Of a stretch of 9,460 bases of DNA, positions 1 through 7,233 are shown one piece after another. Both the position numbers and the translations under genes were made by a program. The first letter of the stretch is position 1. Each line of letters begins with the position of its first letter. Source of the stretch: Prevotellaceae bacterium (GTDB taxonomy: Bacteria > Bacteroidota > Bacteroidia > Bacteroidales > UBA932). The notes beneath the pieces are model-generated. The model searched no databases. It was not told the DNA's origin and saw only the letters and a program-made list of their open reading frames with translations. The stretch lies in contig JAIROQ010000062.1 of the NCBI GenBank assembly GCA_031257455.1, positions 1 through 9,460 of the forward strand. The letters are read 5' to 3'.

Positions 1-317
1 TACTAAAAATAAATGAAGCTCACGTCTATTGTGGACTACTATCCTTTTAGTACATTTGAAATTCACCATGTTTCAAATCGCCGAACTAAATCAGTTTTTA
101 CTATTAAAAAAGAACTTAAAGGTATTGCAAATATAGAACAATATTTTTTATCTGCAAATTTTTTTAGTTATGCGTGAAGCGAAATGCGTAAAGCGTGAGG
201 CACGGAAAGCGTACTCTTCTAACTCCATTTTTGTATTTCTCAAAATCTTTATACCTTTCCCCTATAAATTTTGCCCCCAATTTTTATCCGTCTGTGTGTA
301 AATTCAAAATTTTCATG
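1..317. other. AT-rich left-end region without a supported gene
   Basis: I see no credible gene here. The longest + strand reading frame begins with ATG at 13 and stops at 177, giving 54 residues with no recognisable motif. It follows directly after an in-frame TAA and could be a decayed gene end or chance. On the - strand a frame is open from an ATG at 67-69 to the window edge, too short to judge. Positions 170-220 are locally richer in GC, with a rough repetition (ATGCGTGAAGCG, then ATGCGTAAAGCG) resembling the spacers found between the tandem arrays elsewhere in the window. Confidence 0.4.
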
Positions 318-325
318 TAAATTTG
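318..325 (+). promoter_or_regulatory. Candidate -7 box (TAAATTTG) for the toxin-antitoxin pair
   Basis: TAAATTTG fits the Bacteroidota -7 consensus TAnnTTTG exactly. It lies 32 bp before the ATG at 358, leaving a short leader of about 25 nt. No good -33 TTTG is visible; TGTGTG near 293-299 is the closest thing. The call rests on consensus match and position only. Confidence 0.45.
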
Positions 326-357
326 TAGCAAAATAAACGACTTAAATTAATTGAATT

Positions 358-519
358 ATGGCACGCCCGATTAAAGACACCCCTGTATTAAAAGGAAAAG
401 ATGCACGGCATTTCCAAGAAGCAATGGAAAATTTGAAGCCTGTATCAAAAGAACGATTGGAAGAAATCAGGAAATCGTATGAATTTCTTAAGAAAAGGAC
501 TGAATTTTATTTACCATGA
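358..519 (+). CDS. Small putative antitoxin preceding a GNAT toxin
   Basis: This 53-residue protein starts MARPIKDTPVLKG and ends with TEFYLP. It is too short for most gene callers. It is strongly charged and likely helical: the middle (EAMENLKPVSKERLEEIRKS, residues 22-41) looks amphipathic. Its stop overlaps the start of the GNAT gene as ATGA, so the two should be translationally coupled. Known antitoxins of TacT/AtaT-type GNAT toxins are ribbon-helix-helix proteins (DUF1778); I see no ribbon-helix-helix pattern here. I recall similar short MARPIK-type proteins upstream of GNAT genes in other Bacteroidota, but that is memory, not a search. The antitoxin role is inferred from order, overlap and size. 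It may instead be a small regulator or a helper subunit of the acetyltransferase. Confidence 0.7.
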   Translation: MARPIKDTPVLKGKDARHFQEAMENLKPVSKERLEEIRKSYEFLKKRTEFYLP

Positions 520-1088
520 CGAATACCACTCACCTCGAAACCTTAAATTTTCGCCAAGTACAACTTCATGAAAATGCCATTATAAAGCCATTTGATAGCG
601 AAGATGAAGATTTGAATGACTTTTTACTTCACGATGCAAAAAATTATTTGCAATCGTTGCTTGCAGTTACCTACCTGTTGCAAACAGAAGACGAAACGAT
701 AGCCTACTATTGCTTGTCCAACGACAGAATCACCAGAGACGATAAAGCAAAATCGGCATGGAATAGAGTGAACAGAGCCGTTGCCAATGAAAAACGCCGG
801 AAGAGTTACCCTGCTATTAAAATAGGACGTTTGGCCGTGTCAAAAAAATATGCCCGTTTAGGTTTGGGAAAAATGATTATTGATACGGTAATAGAAATGT
901 ACACCGCCCTTAGGCAACAAGCAGGCTGCCGTTTTATCACGGTTGACGCATACCATAATGCAACGCATTTCTACGAGAAAAACGATTTTAAATACTTAAC
1001 GGACGAAGATGATCACGACGAAACAAGAGCCATGTATCTTGATTTGAAAGCCTACCTTACGGTTCACCAAAACCATATAATTAATTAA
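516..1088 (+). CDS. GNAT-family N-acetyltransferase, probable TacT-like toxin
   Basis: The 190-residue protein has the GNAT fold signature. A beta-strand IGRLAVS (103-109) is followed by the acetyl-CoA pyrophosphate loop ARLGLGK (113-119), an amphipathic helix, a strand RFITVDAY (139-146), and the terminal NATHFYEKNDF segment (148-158), whose Tyr153 sits where GNAT toxins carry the catalytic tyrosine. The acetyl-CoA loop has Ala at the usual Gln/Arg position. Characterised toxins of this type (TacT, AtaT) acetylate the amino group of aminoacyl-tRNA and block translation. Start choice: the ATG overlaps the stop of the 53-residue upstream gene, which supports a two-gene operon. The N-terminal DLNDFLLHDAKNYL stretch is typical of this subgroup in Bacteroidota as I recall it. 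An ordinary small-molecule or protein acetyltransferase remains possible. The gene runs convergently towards the biosynthetic operon. Confidence 0.75.
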   Translation: MTNTTHLETLNFRQVQLHENAIIKPFDSEDEDLNDFLLHDAKNYLQSLLAVTYLLQTEDETIAYYCLSNDRITRDDKAKSAWNRVNRAVANEKRRKSYPAIKIGRLAVSKKYARLGLGKMIIDTVIEMYTALRQQAGCRFITVDAYHNATHFYEKNDFKYLTDEDDHDETRAMYLDLKAYLTVHQNHIIN

Positions 1089-1105
1089 GCGTTTCAACTT
1101 TTTTT

Positions 1106-1218
1106 AGTTGTAAGTTGTAAGTTATAAGTTATAAGTCGTAAGTCGCAACAAGCGTATTTTAGTTATGAGTTATGAGTTGCGACAAGTGCATTATTCATTA
1201 TTCATTATTCACTATTCA
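1106..1218. repeat. Successive 7-bp tandem arrays (three different units)
   Basis: Six AGTTGTA-type heptamers fill 1106-1147 with small drift (AGTTATA, AGTCGTA, AGTCGCA). Three AGTTATG-type heptamers fill 1161-1181. Four TTATTCA-type heptamers fill 1191-1218. Two short spacers separate them, ACAAGCGTATTTT (1148-1160) and ACAAGTGCA (1182-1190), both containing ACAAG. The block lies between two convergent genes and contains no open frame of note. No hairpin terminator is evident. Confidence 0.85.
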
Positions 1219-1231
1219 CTGTTTGAGGCGT

Positions 1232-1300
1232 CAGCCCCATTAGTCACATTAGCACATTAGTCACATTAGCACATTTCCACATCACCACATCATCACATCA
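1232..1300. repeat. CATTAGTCA/CATTAGCA array, flanking direct repeat and 8-bp array
   Basis: A spacer GGCGTCAGCC (1227-1236) leads into alternating CATTAGTCA and CATTAGCA units (about 1239-1274), then three 8-bp units of CCACATCA type (1277-1300). Positions 1232-1259 match 8446-8473 at 27 of 28 bases in the same orientation, so this is one of a pair of direct repeats that bracket the operon. The 1227-1236 spacer is the exact reverse complement of 8730-8739. I see no gene or terminator here. Confidence 0.8.
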
Positions 1301-1319
1301 TCATTTTTTTTCGCATCTC

Positions 1320-2306
1320 CTATCCGGTAACCAGCATCAACGTATGGTTGCAATTTTGATAATGGTTATAGAGGAGTACTTTTTGGGGTTTGGCGGATTT
1401 GCCGGGTTTAAATACGGCGGGCGCGGGAAATGCGCCGGCAGCTATGGAATGAGCGGCTAATGCCAAAGCAAAGGCGCTGCTTGTGTGGTATTCGCCGCAA
1501 AGGTGTTTATAGGTGATAAGCCGGGTGTCCGGCGGGAAAAAATTATCGATAAGCCGGTGATAAACGGCGTCGTCACTTGGATTGCCGTTCATCCCCAACA
1601 GGACGGCGTCCAGTTGATGCACGGGCGTATGTTGTTCCGCCAAAAAACGGGCGATGAAATCTTCTCCGGGCGCGTAAAAAGTCCTGACTGCCGAAATTTT
1701 CACACTGTTTTTTCCGGCGGGCAAATGGCTTAGCAGGAAAAATCCCGCGCCTTCGCCGGTAACTACCTTTGCCGGCAGCAGGTTGTAATAATGCATGGAA
1801 AACTCGTCAATGCCGCCCACGAGCGCTTGTTTATGTTCCTTTTCGTGCAGCAGCATTAGTGCATCCAGCAGGGCGTTTTCAAATGACGCGCCGCGATGGC
1901 AATGGGTATTGTTGTAGGTTTGTATTTTCAATATGCGCGCCACCTGCGCCGCCACCGTATTGTGCAGTGAATTGATAAACGGAATGGACGACAGGCTTTG
2001 TTCGCCTGTTTCGATAATGGATTTCAGGAAAATTTCAAGGTCATTGACGCATGCCAGGCCGGTGCCTACGATGATAGCATCGGGTTGCAGCCCGCCGGCA
2101 TTGTTGATGCACAACTGCGCCGCGCCAATCCCCAATTTCAGGATGCGCGACATGCGCCGCAGTTGCACCGGACTGATAAGTCCTCTGTAATCCGGTTCTA
2201 TGGCAGGCAATATGGCCGCGCCCTCCGTTTGCAGTCCACACGAAAAATCATTTTCAAAAGTGCGCTGTGGGGAAATAAGTCCTGTGGATGTAAGATAGGC
2301 GTGCAT
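1320..2306 (-). CDS. Degenerate short ketosynthase (beta-ketoacyl synthase, chain-length-factor type)
   Basis: This 328-residue protein keeps the thiolase-fold layout of a ketosynthase but is much shorter than the usual 400-420 residues. The nucleophile region reads NNTHCHRGAS (133-141), so Cys136 aligns with the active cysteine of TACSSS although the surrounding motif is altered. Where ketosynthases have HGTGT it has GMNGN (238-242), so the first catalytic histidine is missing. KHLCGEYHTSS (267-277) retains a Lys and a His (274) resembling the K...GHT region. Enzymes like this occur as third ketosynthase-like subunits in flexirubin and aryl-polyene clusters, where they are thought to pair with an active ketosynthase and influence chain length. 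The gene begins one base after the stop of the complete ketosynthase, which supports a heterodimer with it. It is last in the operon and ends at the repeat block. Whether it has any catalysis of its own is unknown. Confidence 0.75.
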   Translation of the reverse strand: MHAYLTSTGLISPQRTFENDFSCGLQTEGAAILPAIEPDYRGLISPVQLRRMSRILKLGIGAAQLCINNAGGLQPDAIIVGTGLACVNDLEIFLKSIIETGEQSLSSIPFINSLHNTVAAQVARILKIQTYNNTHCHRGASFENALLDALMLLHEKEHKQALVGGIDEFSMHYYNLLPAKVVTGEGAGFFLLSHLPAGKNSVKISAVRTFYAPGEDFIARFLAEQHTPVHQLDAVLLGMNGNPSDDAVYHRLIDNFFPPDTRLITYKHLCGEYHTSSAFALALAAHSIAAGAFPAPAVFKPGKSAKPQKVLLYNHYQNCNHTLMLVTG

Positions 2307-2307
2307 A

Positions 2308-3495
2308 TTACGGTCTTGAAAAAATTAAAGTGGCGTTGCTCCCCCCGAAGCCAAAGGAATTGGATAAAACATGATTGACAGGCACGTTTTCTTCCATTGT
2401 TGTTTGCGGCGTAAATGAGAGTTCGGGCATTTGCGCAGTGAAGCGCAAATTCGGGAACAGCAGGTTGTGCTGTATGGCCAGCATGGAAATGATAGCTTCT
2501 GCCGCGCCGGCAGCCGCTAAAGTATGTCCCGTATAACCTTTGGTGGAACTTACCGGCGGAATAGCTGTGCCGAAAACCGTTTCAATAGCGCGGCCTTCCG
2601 AGAGGTCGTTTATCCATGTACCTGTGCCGTGCGCATTGATATAATCAATGTCGGCGGCAAGCAGTCCTGCTGTTTCCAGCGCTTGCCTGATAGACAGTGT
2701 AGCGCCTTCGCCGTCCGGAGACGAAGCGGTTTGGTGATAGGCTTCATTGGTGTTTGTATAACCGCTTAACCGGCATAAAATATTTTCCGGTTTGGCTACA
2801 GCGGCGGATTCCAATACCAAGTAAGCTGCTCCTTCCCCTAACGAAATGCCGTTCCGGTGCGCGTCAAAAGGCATACAGCCGTCCGGCGATAAAATTTCCA
2901 AACTGTTAAAACCGTTTAAGGCAAACCGCGTCAAGGCGTCTGTGCCGCCGACAAGTACTTTGTCGGCCATGCCGGTTTTAATCATTCTGGCGCCGACAAT
3001 AATTGCATTCGCCGAAGAAGAACAGGCGGTGCTCACCGTAGTAATATTATTTGAAATGCCGAAATGACGGGCGATTTTTTGCGCGGCATCGGCACAATCC
3101 AACAACGCTATATATTTACTTCCTGTCGTTCCTGTAAATATTGTATGGGCATTTTTTTCATGGAAACTCATCCCGCCCGTTGTGGTGGAAGATACCAGAC
3201 TTATCCGTTGTTTGTCCACGCTGCTTTGCGACATCCGCATGGCTTCCTTTGCCGCTGTCAAACCCAGTAATGCGGTACGGGTATAGGTATCCCTGTCCGA
3301 ATGTATATCCATGCGGTCGAGTAATTCCTCATCGCTGCATTTTACTTCCCCTGCCGGAATATGTTTTAATCTTGTATCGAATAACGTTATCGGGCTTATG
3401 CCCGACCGTTGTTCACGTAAAGCAAGCAGAGTTTCTTTGACTGAATTACCCAGCGCGGAAATCATTCCGGCGCCTGTAATATAAACCGCTGACAT
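2308..3495 (-). CDS. FabF-type beta-ketoacyl-ACP synthase (elongating ketosynthase)
   Basis: At 395 residues this is a full-length type II ketosynthase. All catalytic residues are visible: Cys158 in VSTACSSSAN, His289 in INAHGTGT, Lys319 and His324 in STKGYTGHTLAAAG, and the C-terminal NSFGFGGSNA loop (379-387). It would condense a malonyl-ACP extender with the growing acyl chain by decarboxylative Claisen condensation, in the cytoplasm. The start at 3495 is preferred over a GTG at 3513 because AAGGA (3506-3510) lies 10 nt before this ATG and because MSAVYITGAG is the normal start of the fold; it leaves a 7-bp gap after the carrier protein stop. Between a dedicated carrier protein and a degenerate ketosynthase partner, it is more likely a pathway enzyme than the housekeeping FabF, though FabF cannot be excluded from sequence alone. 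Confidence 0.9.
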   Translation of the reverse strand: MSAVYITGAGMISALGNSVKETLLALREQRSGISPITLFDTRLKHIPAGEVKCSDEELLDRMDIHSDRDTYTRTALLGLTAAKEAMRMSQSSVDKQRISLVSSTTTGGMSFHEKNAHTIFTGTTGSKYIALLDCADAAQKIARHFGISNNITTVSTACSSSANAIIVGARMIKTGMADKVLVGGTDALTRFALNGFNSLEILSPDGCMPFDAHRNGISLGEGAAYLVLESAAVAKPENILCRLSGYTNTNEAYHQTASSPDGEGATLSIRQALETAGLLAADIDYINAHGTGTWINDLSEGRAIETVFGTAIPPVSSTKGYTGHTLAAAGAAEAIISMLAIQHNLLFPNLRFTAQMPELSFTPQTTMEENVPVNHVLSNSFGFGGSNATLIFSRP

Positions 3496-3502
3496 GGATT
3501 TA

Positions 3503-3769
3503 TTATCCTTCACTTTTATGGCTCAAGATATAATCGGCCATCGCATTTACCGATTGCAGGGCGTCCCGGCGTTCTTTCGGGTCTTCTACCCGGATGCCGT
3601 ATTGTTTTTCCAATAATAGGATTAATTCTAATGCGTCAATAGAGTCCAGCCCCAAGCCTTCTACGAAGAGCGGGGCTGCGGGGTCAATGTCGTTGGGAGT
3701 AAGGTCTTCGAGCAATAGCGCTTCTATGATTTGCGTTTTTAACTGTTCGACAAGTGCTGTTTTTTCCAT
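3503..3769 (-). CDS. Acyl carrier protein with phosphopantetheine attachment site
   Basis: The 88-residue protein is the size of a stand-alone type II acyl carrier protein. Ser43 in GLGLDSIDALEL (38-49) is the expected attachment point of 4'-phosphopantetheine; the DSID form is common in carrier proteins of secondary pathways, whereas housekeeping AcpP usually has DSLD. Acidic helices surround it (LLLEDLTPNDIDP before; LLLEKQYGIRVED after). It presumably carries the chain made by the ketosynthases in this operon and presents it to the BtrH-like transferase. It lies 19 bp after the permease stop, with an AT-only leader and no Shine-Dalgarno sequence. Confidence 0.92.
   Translation of the reverse strand: MEKTALVEQLKTQIIEALLLEDLTPNDIDPAAPLFVEGLGLDSIDALELILLLEKQYGIRVEDPKERRDALQSVNAMADYILSHKSEG
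3506..3510 (-). promoter_or_regulatory. Ribosome binding site AAGGA deciding the ketosynthase start
   Basis: AAGGA sits over the last codons of the carrier protein gene, 10 nt before the ATG at 3495. It supports that start rather than the GTG at 3513, which lies upstream of it. Clear Shine-Dalgarno sites are unusual among the genes of this window. Confidence 0.5.
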
Positions 3770-3788
3770 AATATTTTTAAAAAAATTT

Positions 3789-5060
3789 TTACAAATCTAT
3801 CCTTTTTCTTTTATTATACCAAATCGCCGCTCCGGTGCAGAGGCCGAAAAACAATAATGAAGCGGCACATTCCGGCAGTACGGACATCCCGTTTTCGTTC
3901 CGTACAAAGACGGCATAAAAACTTTCCAAACCCCAGTTCAGCGGCGAGACATGACTAATCAACCGCATGACGTGCGGCATGACAAATACCGGAATCCATA
4001 CGCCGCCAATGGCCGCCATTATTACCACCGAAATGGATGCAAAAATAGCCGCCTGCTGATGCGTTACCGCAACTTTTCCAATCAGCACGCCGTAGCCAAT
4101 CGCCGCCAGCGCGGAAGACGCGCATGTGAAGGACAGGGCGAAATAATCAATACCGAAATCCAAAGATGGCAAGCCCAAGTACGGGAAAACAAAAACGCCC
4201 AAAAGCATCAATGCCGCAAACTGTAAAACGCAAACCCCGAAATATACGGCGATTTTGCTGAATAAATAAAAAGCGTACGGGCAGGGCATAAGGCGTAAAC
4301 GCGTGTAACTGCCGTCATCCCGTTCCTTGATAATATTTCCCGACAGGGAAATGGTGATAAAGAAAATGGCAAACATGCTCCATGCCGGCACATTGTGCTG
4401 CGTGGAATTGGGTATTTTATCGCGTTCTTTCAAGGATGCATATTGCTCGGTGAAGATAACCTGATTTCGCGCCAACTGTACATCGGCAACCGGTACGGGC
4501 GACAGGCGGTTTACTTCCGCTATAATTTCGTTGAAAATAAAATCCGATTCCGTGCGCACGGCATACTCCCGCAAGCTACTCATCAAGGTAGTGCGGAACG
4601 AACTTTTAATCGCCGGGTCAAAGTAAATAGCTATCTGCACCGAATCGGCAACAGACGATAGCGCCTTGCCGTTAAACGCGCCCGCGACATACCGCTTTAC
4701 ATTTTTCCGGATATGCAAAGTGGCCTGTTCCGGTACAATAATTCCAACCATGTAATCGCCTTTGGCTACCGCCATGACTAAGTTTTCTTTTGTAACCGGT
4801 TCGCCGTTGATGGTTTTCCGCACATCGAAAATACCCGATTGCGCTATTTGCTTTTCTATGGCTACGCCTAAGGAATCGGTGTCGCGGTTGAGCAGCAGCA
4901 GGGGAATGTGGCTTTCGTGTACCGCATGAAACGTACTATCCTGCAAATACGTCATGATTATTACCAGCAGCATGGGCATGAGAAACATCATGGCAAGGCC
5001 GGCCTTGTCGCGCACCAGCAGCAGAAAATCTTTGTAAACTAAAAATCGAAATTTGTTCAT
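3789..5060 (-). CDS. ABC-2 type transporter permease
   Basis: The 423-residue protein has the layout of an ABC-2 exporter permease: a cytoplasmic N-terminus ending in RDKAG, TM1 at about 21-39, a large extracytoplasmic domain (about 40-225), then five hydrophobic segments at about 226-244, 268-293, 305-328, 337-362 and 396-415, and a basic tail (YNKRKRIDL). After TM2 comes KERDDGSYTRLRLMP (245-259), the coupling segment typical of this family. Its ATG directly follows the TAA of the ATPase gene, so the two form one transporter that probably works as a dimer of each. The likely cargo is the acyl product or a carrier-derived lipid of this operon; that is inferred from position, not from the sequence itself. 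Confidence 0.9.
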   Translation of the reverse strand: MNKFRFLVYKDFLLLVRDKAGLAMMFLMPMLLVIIMTYLQDSTFHAVHESHIPLLLLNRDTDSLGVAIEKQIAQSGIFDVRKTINGEPVTKENLVMAVAKGDYMVGIIVPEQATLHIRKNVKRYVAGAFNGKALSSVADSVQIAIYFDPAIKSSFRTTLMSSLREYAVRTESDFIFNEIIAEVNRLSPVPVADVQLARNQVIFTEQYASLKERDKIPNSTQHNVPAWSMFAIFFITISLSGNIIKERDDGSYTRLRLMPCPYAFYLFSKIAVYFGVCVLQFAALMLLGVFVFPYLGLPSLDFGIDYFALSFTCASSALAAIGYGVLIGKVAVTHQQAAIFASISVVIMAAIGGVWIPVFVMPHVMRLISHVSPLNWGLESFYAVFVRNENGMSVLPECAASLLFFGLCTGAAIWYNKRKRIDL

Positions 5061-5807
5061 TTAATCACGCAGTTTTTTCCCGGTAAGTTGCAGGTATAAC
5101 ATTTCTAAAGAAGCGCAATCCGGCTGTTGCTTTATCATTTCAGGAGGATTTCCCTCGCACGCCACTTTGCCTTCATCAATAAAAGCTACGCGGGAACAAA
5201 GCATTTCCGCTTCTTCCATGTAATGCGAGGTGTAGATAATGGTTGTTCCTTGCCGGTTAATTTCGCGCAGGCTTTCGAGGATTACATTTTTTGACTGCAC
5301 ATCCACGCCGGCAGTAGGCTCGTCAAGGAACAATATTTCCGGCCGGTGCAGTATGCCGGCGATGAGGTTTACCCGGCGTTTCATTCCGCCCGAAAAATTT
5401 TTCAGGTAACGGTGTTTGCTTTGTTCCAAGCCGAACTGGAAAAGCAGTTCGTTTATACTGCTGTCTAAAACCGCACCGCGCAATCCGAAAATCCCACCGA
5501 AAAATTTCAGGTTTTCGTAAGCCGTAAGCATGGGATAAAGCGCTATTTCCTGCGGTACAAAACCAATAAGCGTTTTTATTTCCTTCCATTGCAGGGGAAG
5601 GGAATAGCCATGAATGTTTACTTCGCCTTCGTCAAAGGAACGCAGGCCGCACAGGATATTTATAAGGGTGGTTTTTCCTGCGCCGTTAGGCCCGAGCAGT
5701 CCGAATACCATTCCCTGCGCTATCGACAATGACAGGCCGTTTATTGCCGGGCAGGTATTTCCCCTGTACGTCTTTTTTAGATTTTTGATGACTATCGCTG
5801 CCTGCAT
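5061..5807 (-). CDS. ABC transporter ATP-binding protein
   Basis: The 248-residue protein is a complete nucleotide-binding domain. It has Walker A GPNGAGKT (39-46), Q-loop Gln86 in GFVPQE, signature NFSGGMKRR (137-145), Walker B ILFLDEPTAGVD (158-169) with catalytic Glu163, and the switch His195 in YTSHYMEEAE. It belongs with ABC-2 (DrrA/CcmA/NodI-like) exporters and powers the adjacent permease on the cytoplasmic face of the inner membrane. The start lies one base after the stop of the BtrH-like gene, and its stop abuts the permease start, so all three are probably co-translated. It has no fused membrane domain and no sign of truncation. Confidence 0.93.
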   Translation of the reverse strand: MQAAIVIKNLKKTYRGNTCPAINGLSLSIAQGMVFGLLGPNGAGKTTLINILCGLRSFDEGEVNIHGYSLPLQWKEIKTLIGFVPQEIALYPMLTAYENLKFFGGIFGLRGAVLDSSINELLFQFGLEQSKHRYLKNFSGGMKRRVNLIAGILHRPEILFLDEPTAGVDVQSKNVILESLREINRQGTTIIYTSHYMEEAEMLCSRVAFIDEGKVACEGNPPEMIKQQPDCASLEMLYLQLTGKKLRD

Positions 5808-5808
5808 G

Positions 5809-6837
5809 TTATTCGTGTTTTACGGTTTTTTTATATCCGTTTACGGTTTTGCGCAACAGGCGGAAAATAGTTTCTTCCATGCCGGCTATTTTCATCAGTT
5901 TATCGGCCAGTTCATCGTAGGTACAAATATCATCGCCGCGTTTTTTGAATTTGCGTCCTGCGGCGGCGGCAAATTCGCGCCACATGTCGCCGGCTTCCGT
6001 CATTCGGATAGCGTATTCCCTGCACTCGGGCTGCCGGAGAACACCGGCCGCTTCCTGCAAAAAAGCGGCGTACATAAACCGGAATCCTGCGCCGCCGGTG
6101 CCTATTTCTTCCAACATGCGTATCACCTGCGCCAAGTTTGAAGCCGCCCTGTAACTCCCAAACCGCTTTTCCCAGCGGCGCATTCTTTTTGCGAGCAAAC
6201 GAATGCCCCGCACGCCGAAAAAGGGCAGGGGAATATCGAGCATCCGGCGGCAATTTAATTTTATGGCTTTAATCACCGCCCGCTGCAAATCCTGATTTTG
6301 CGTTTTTATACGGTCAATCCAATACATCTTGCCATAGGGGGGATACGTGCCTTTGGCATAGCGGCAGCGTTTCAAGTCTTCATAGCTGATAGTTTCTTTT
6401 TGCAGTATCACCGGGTCGCTCACCACATAGTTGCCGTTTTCCTTACCTGTTACGGCAATGTTGTGGGCATTGAAATGGAAACGGTATTCTTTGGGGAAAT
6501 ACGGCAGGTGGTAAACCCCGACCAGTACGCCTACCGGCAGTCCCTGCGCTATCAGGCAGTCTAAGGCCTGCATGGATTTATCTTTATTCAGGAACCGGCG
6601 GGTTTTTACTTTTATCCCTAAAAGGTTGGTTACCCTTGAAAATATTTGACCCGGCAAAGGGCGGAAAGAAGTAACCGCCATACCGTGCAGGGTAATAAAA
6701 GGCATGTGCGAAAAAAATAAACCCGAGCCAAGTCCCAAAACCATCGGTTCGCTTACTTTGATACCGTAAAAATTCAACAGATTTGACGTAACGCCGCTTT
6801 CGCAGTGCGCCGCCGGTTTATGCTCAAATGCTATCAT
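5809..6837 (-). CDS. BtrH-like cysteine acyltransferase
   Basis: I call a 342-residue protein starting MIAFEHKPAAHCESG. The N-terminal region matches the BtrH N-terminal domain family (named for butirosin protein H, which moves an acyl group from a carrier protein to an aminoglycoside amine). Conserved features are HCESGVTSNLLNFYG with the probable nucleophile Cys12, the motif VLGLGSGLFF (33-42), FNAHNIAVTG with His125 and VVSDP with Asp141; together these give a papain-like Cys-His-Asp set. The remaining 200 residues are helical and basic, without a motif I know. The longer frame back to 7083 is rejected because it runs through the previous gene; the ATG at 6837 overlaps that gene's TGA as ATGA, with GAGGAA 11-16 nt upstream. 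Placed with a carrier protein and a transporter, it probably releases or transfers the finished acyl chain. The acceptor is unknown. Confidence 0.85.
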   Translation of the reverse strand: MIAFEHKPAAHCESGVTSNLLNFYGIKVSEPMVLGLGSGLFFSHMPFITLHGMAVTSFRPLPGQIFSRVTNLLGIKVKTRRFLNKDKSMQALDCLIAQGLPVGVLVGVYHLPYFPKEYRFHFNAHNIAVTGKENGNYVVSDPVILQKETISYEDLKRCRYAKGTYPPYGKMYWIDRIKTQNQDLQRAVIKAIKLNCRRMLDIPLPFFGVRGIRLLAKRMRRWEKRFGSYRAASNLAQVIRMLEEIGTGGAGFRFMYAAFLQEAAGVLRQPECREYAIRMTEAGDMWREFAAAAGRKFKKRGDDICTYDELADKLMKIAGMEETIFRLLRKTVNGYKKTVKHE

Positions 6838-7229
6838 ACGCTTTTTAATTCCTCTTCCGTAATATGCATCGCATCGGCATATTTTTTCAGGATAGATGCA
6901 TCTATTTGTGAAAACGCTTTTGCTTCCAGATGCTTTTTGATTGTTTTTTTCGGCAACCCCGTGTAGGCCGCCAGCATGGGAATGTCCAGCAAGCGCATTT
7001 TTATGTGGTAAGCCAGCGGGCTTTTTTTGCCGGCCAGCACTTCCTGCCGGATTGTTTCCGCTTCTTTTGAAATACATTCCCATGTTAATGACAACGCATC
7101 GTGTTTCGCCATGCAGCCCGCGCTAAGTACCTGCCGGTAATTTCCCTGTTCGTCCAAAGCATAATAAACATTACGAAGTGGAGTGTTTTCGAGGGATTGT
7201 CCTTCCTGCAACGCTTCTTCTATTTTCAT
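6834..7229 (-). CDS. Small conserved protein with C-terminal helix-turn-helix-like segment
   Basis: I do not know this 131-residue protein as a named family. The N-terminal part (1-70) contains PLRNVYYALDEQGNY and a predicted helix around WECISKEAETIRQEVLAG. The C-terminal part (about 82-130) reads like an Xre-type helix-turn-helix: IPMLAAYTGLPKKTIKKHL supplies two helices joined by a turn at TGLPKK, followed by AFSQIDASILKKYADAMHIT and the closing EEEL typical after such domains. I recall a similar small protein in the same position, between the DarB-like and BtrH-like genes, in flexirubin clusters of Flavobacteriia; that is memory only. It starts 4 bp after the ketosynthase III stop and overlaps the next gene as ATGA. 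It could be a pathway regulator, or a structural partner of the BtrH-like enzyme using the fold for protein contacts. Confidence 0.7.
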   Translation of the reverse strand: MKIEEALQEGQSLENTPLRNVYYALDEQGNYRQVLSAGCMAKHDALSLTWECISKEAETIRQEVLAGKKSPLAYHIKMRLLDIPMLAAYTGLPKKTIKKHLEAKAFSQIDASILKKYADAMHITEEELKSV

Positions 7230-7233
7230 AGTC

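Noticed and set aside
13..177. 54-residue + strand open frame at the left edge
   Set aside because: No motif, no promoter or ribosome binding site in view, and AT-rich composition in which such frames arise by chance.
1280..1319. Rho-independent terminator of the operon
   Set aside because: No stem-loop precedes the T- or A-rich tract after the last gene; the sequence is a simple 8-bp repeat.
3496..3513. GTG start of the FabF-type ketosynthase
   Set aside because: It overlaps the carrier protein gene and lies upstream of the AAGGA site that fits the ATG at 3495.
6838..7083. N-terminal extension of the BtrH-like protein
   Set aside because: These 82 residues lie wholly within the preceding gene in another frame, and the family normally begins just before the HCES motif, as it does from the ATG at 6837.
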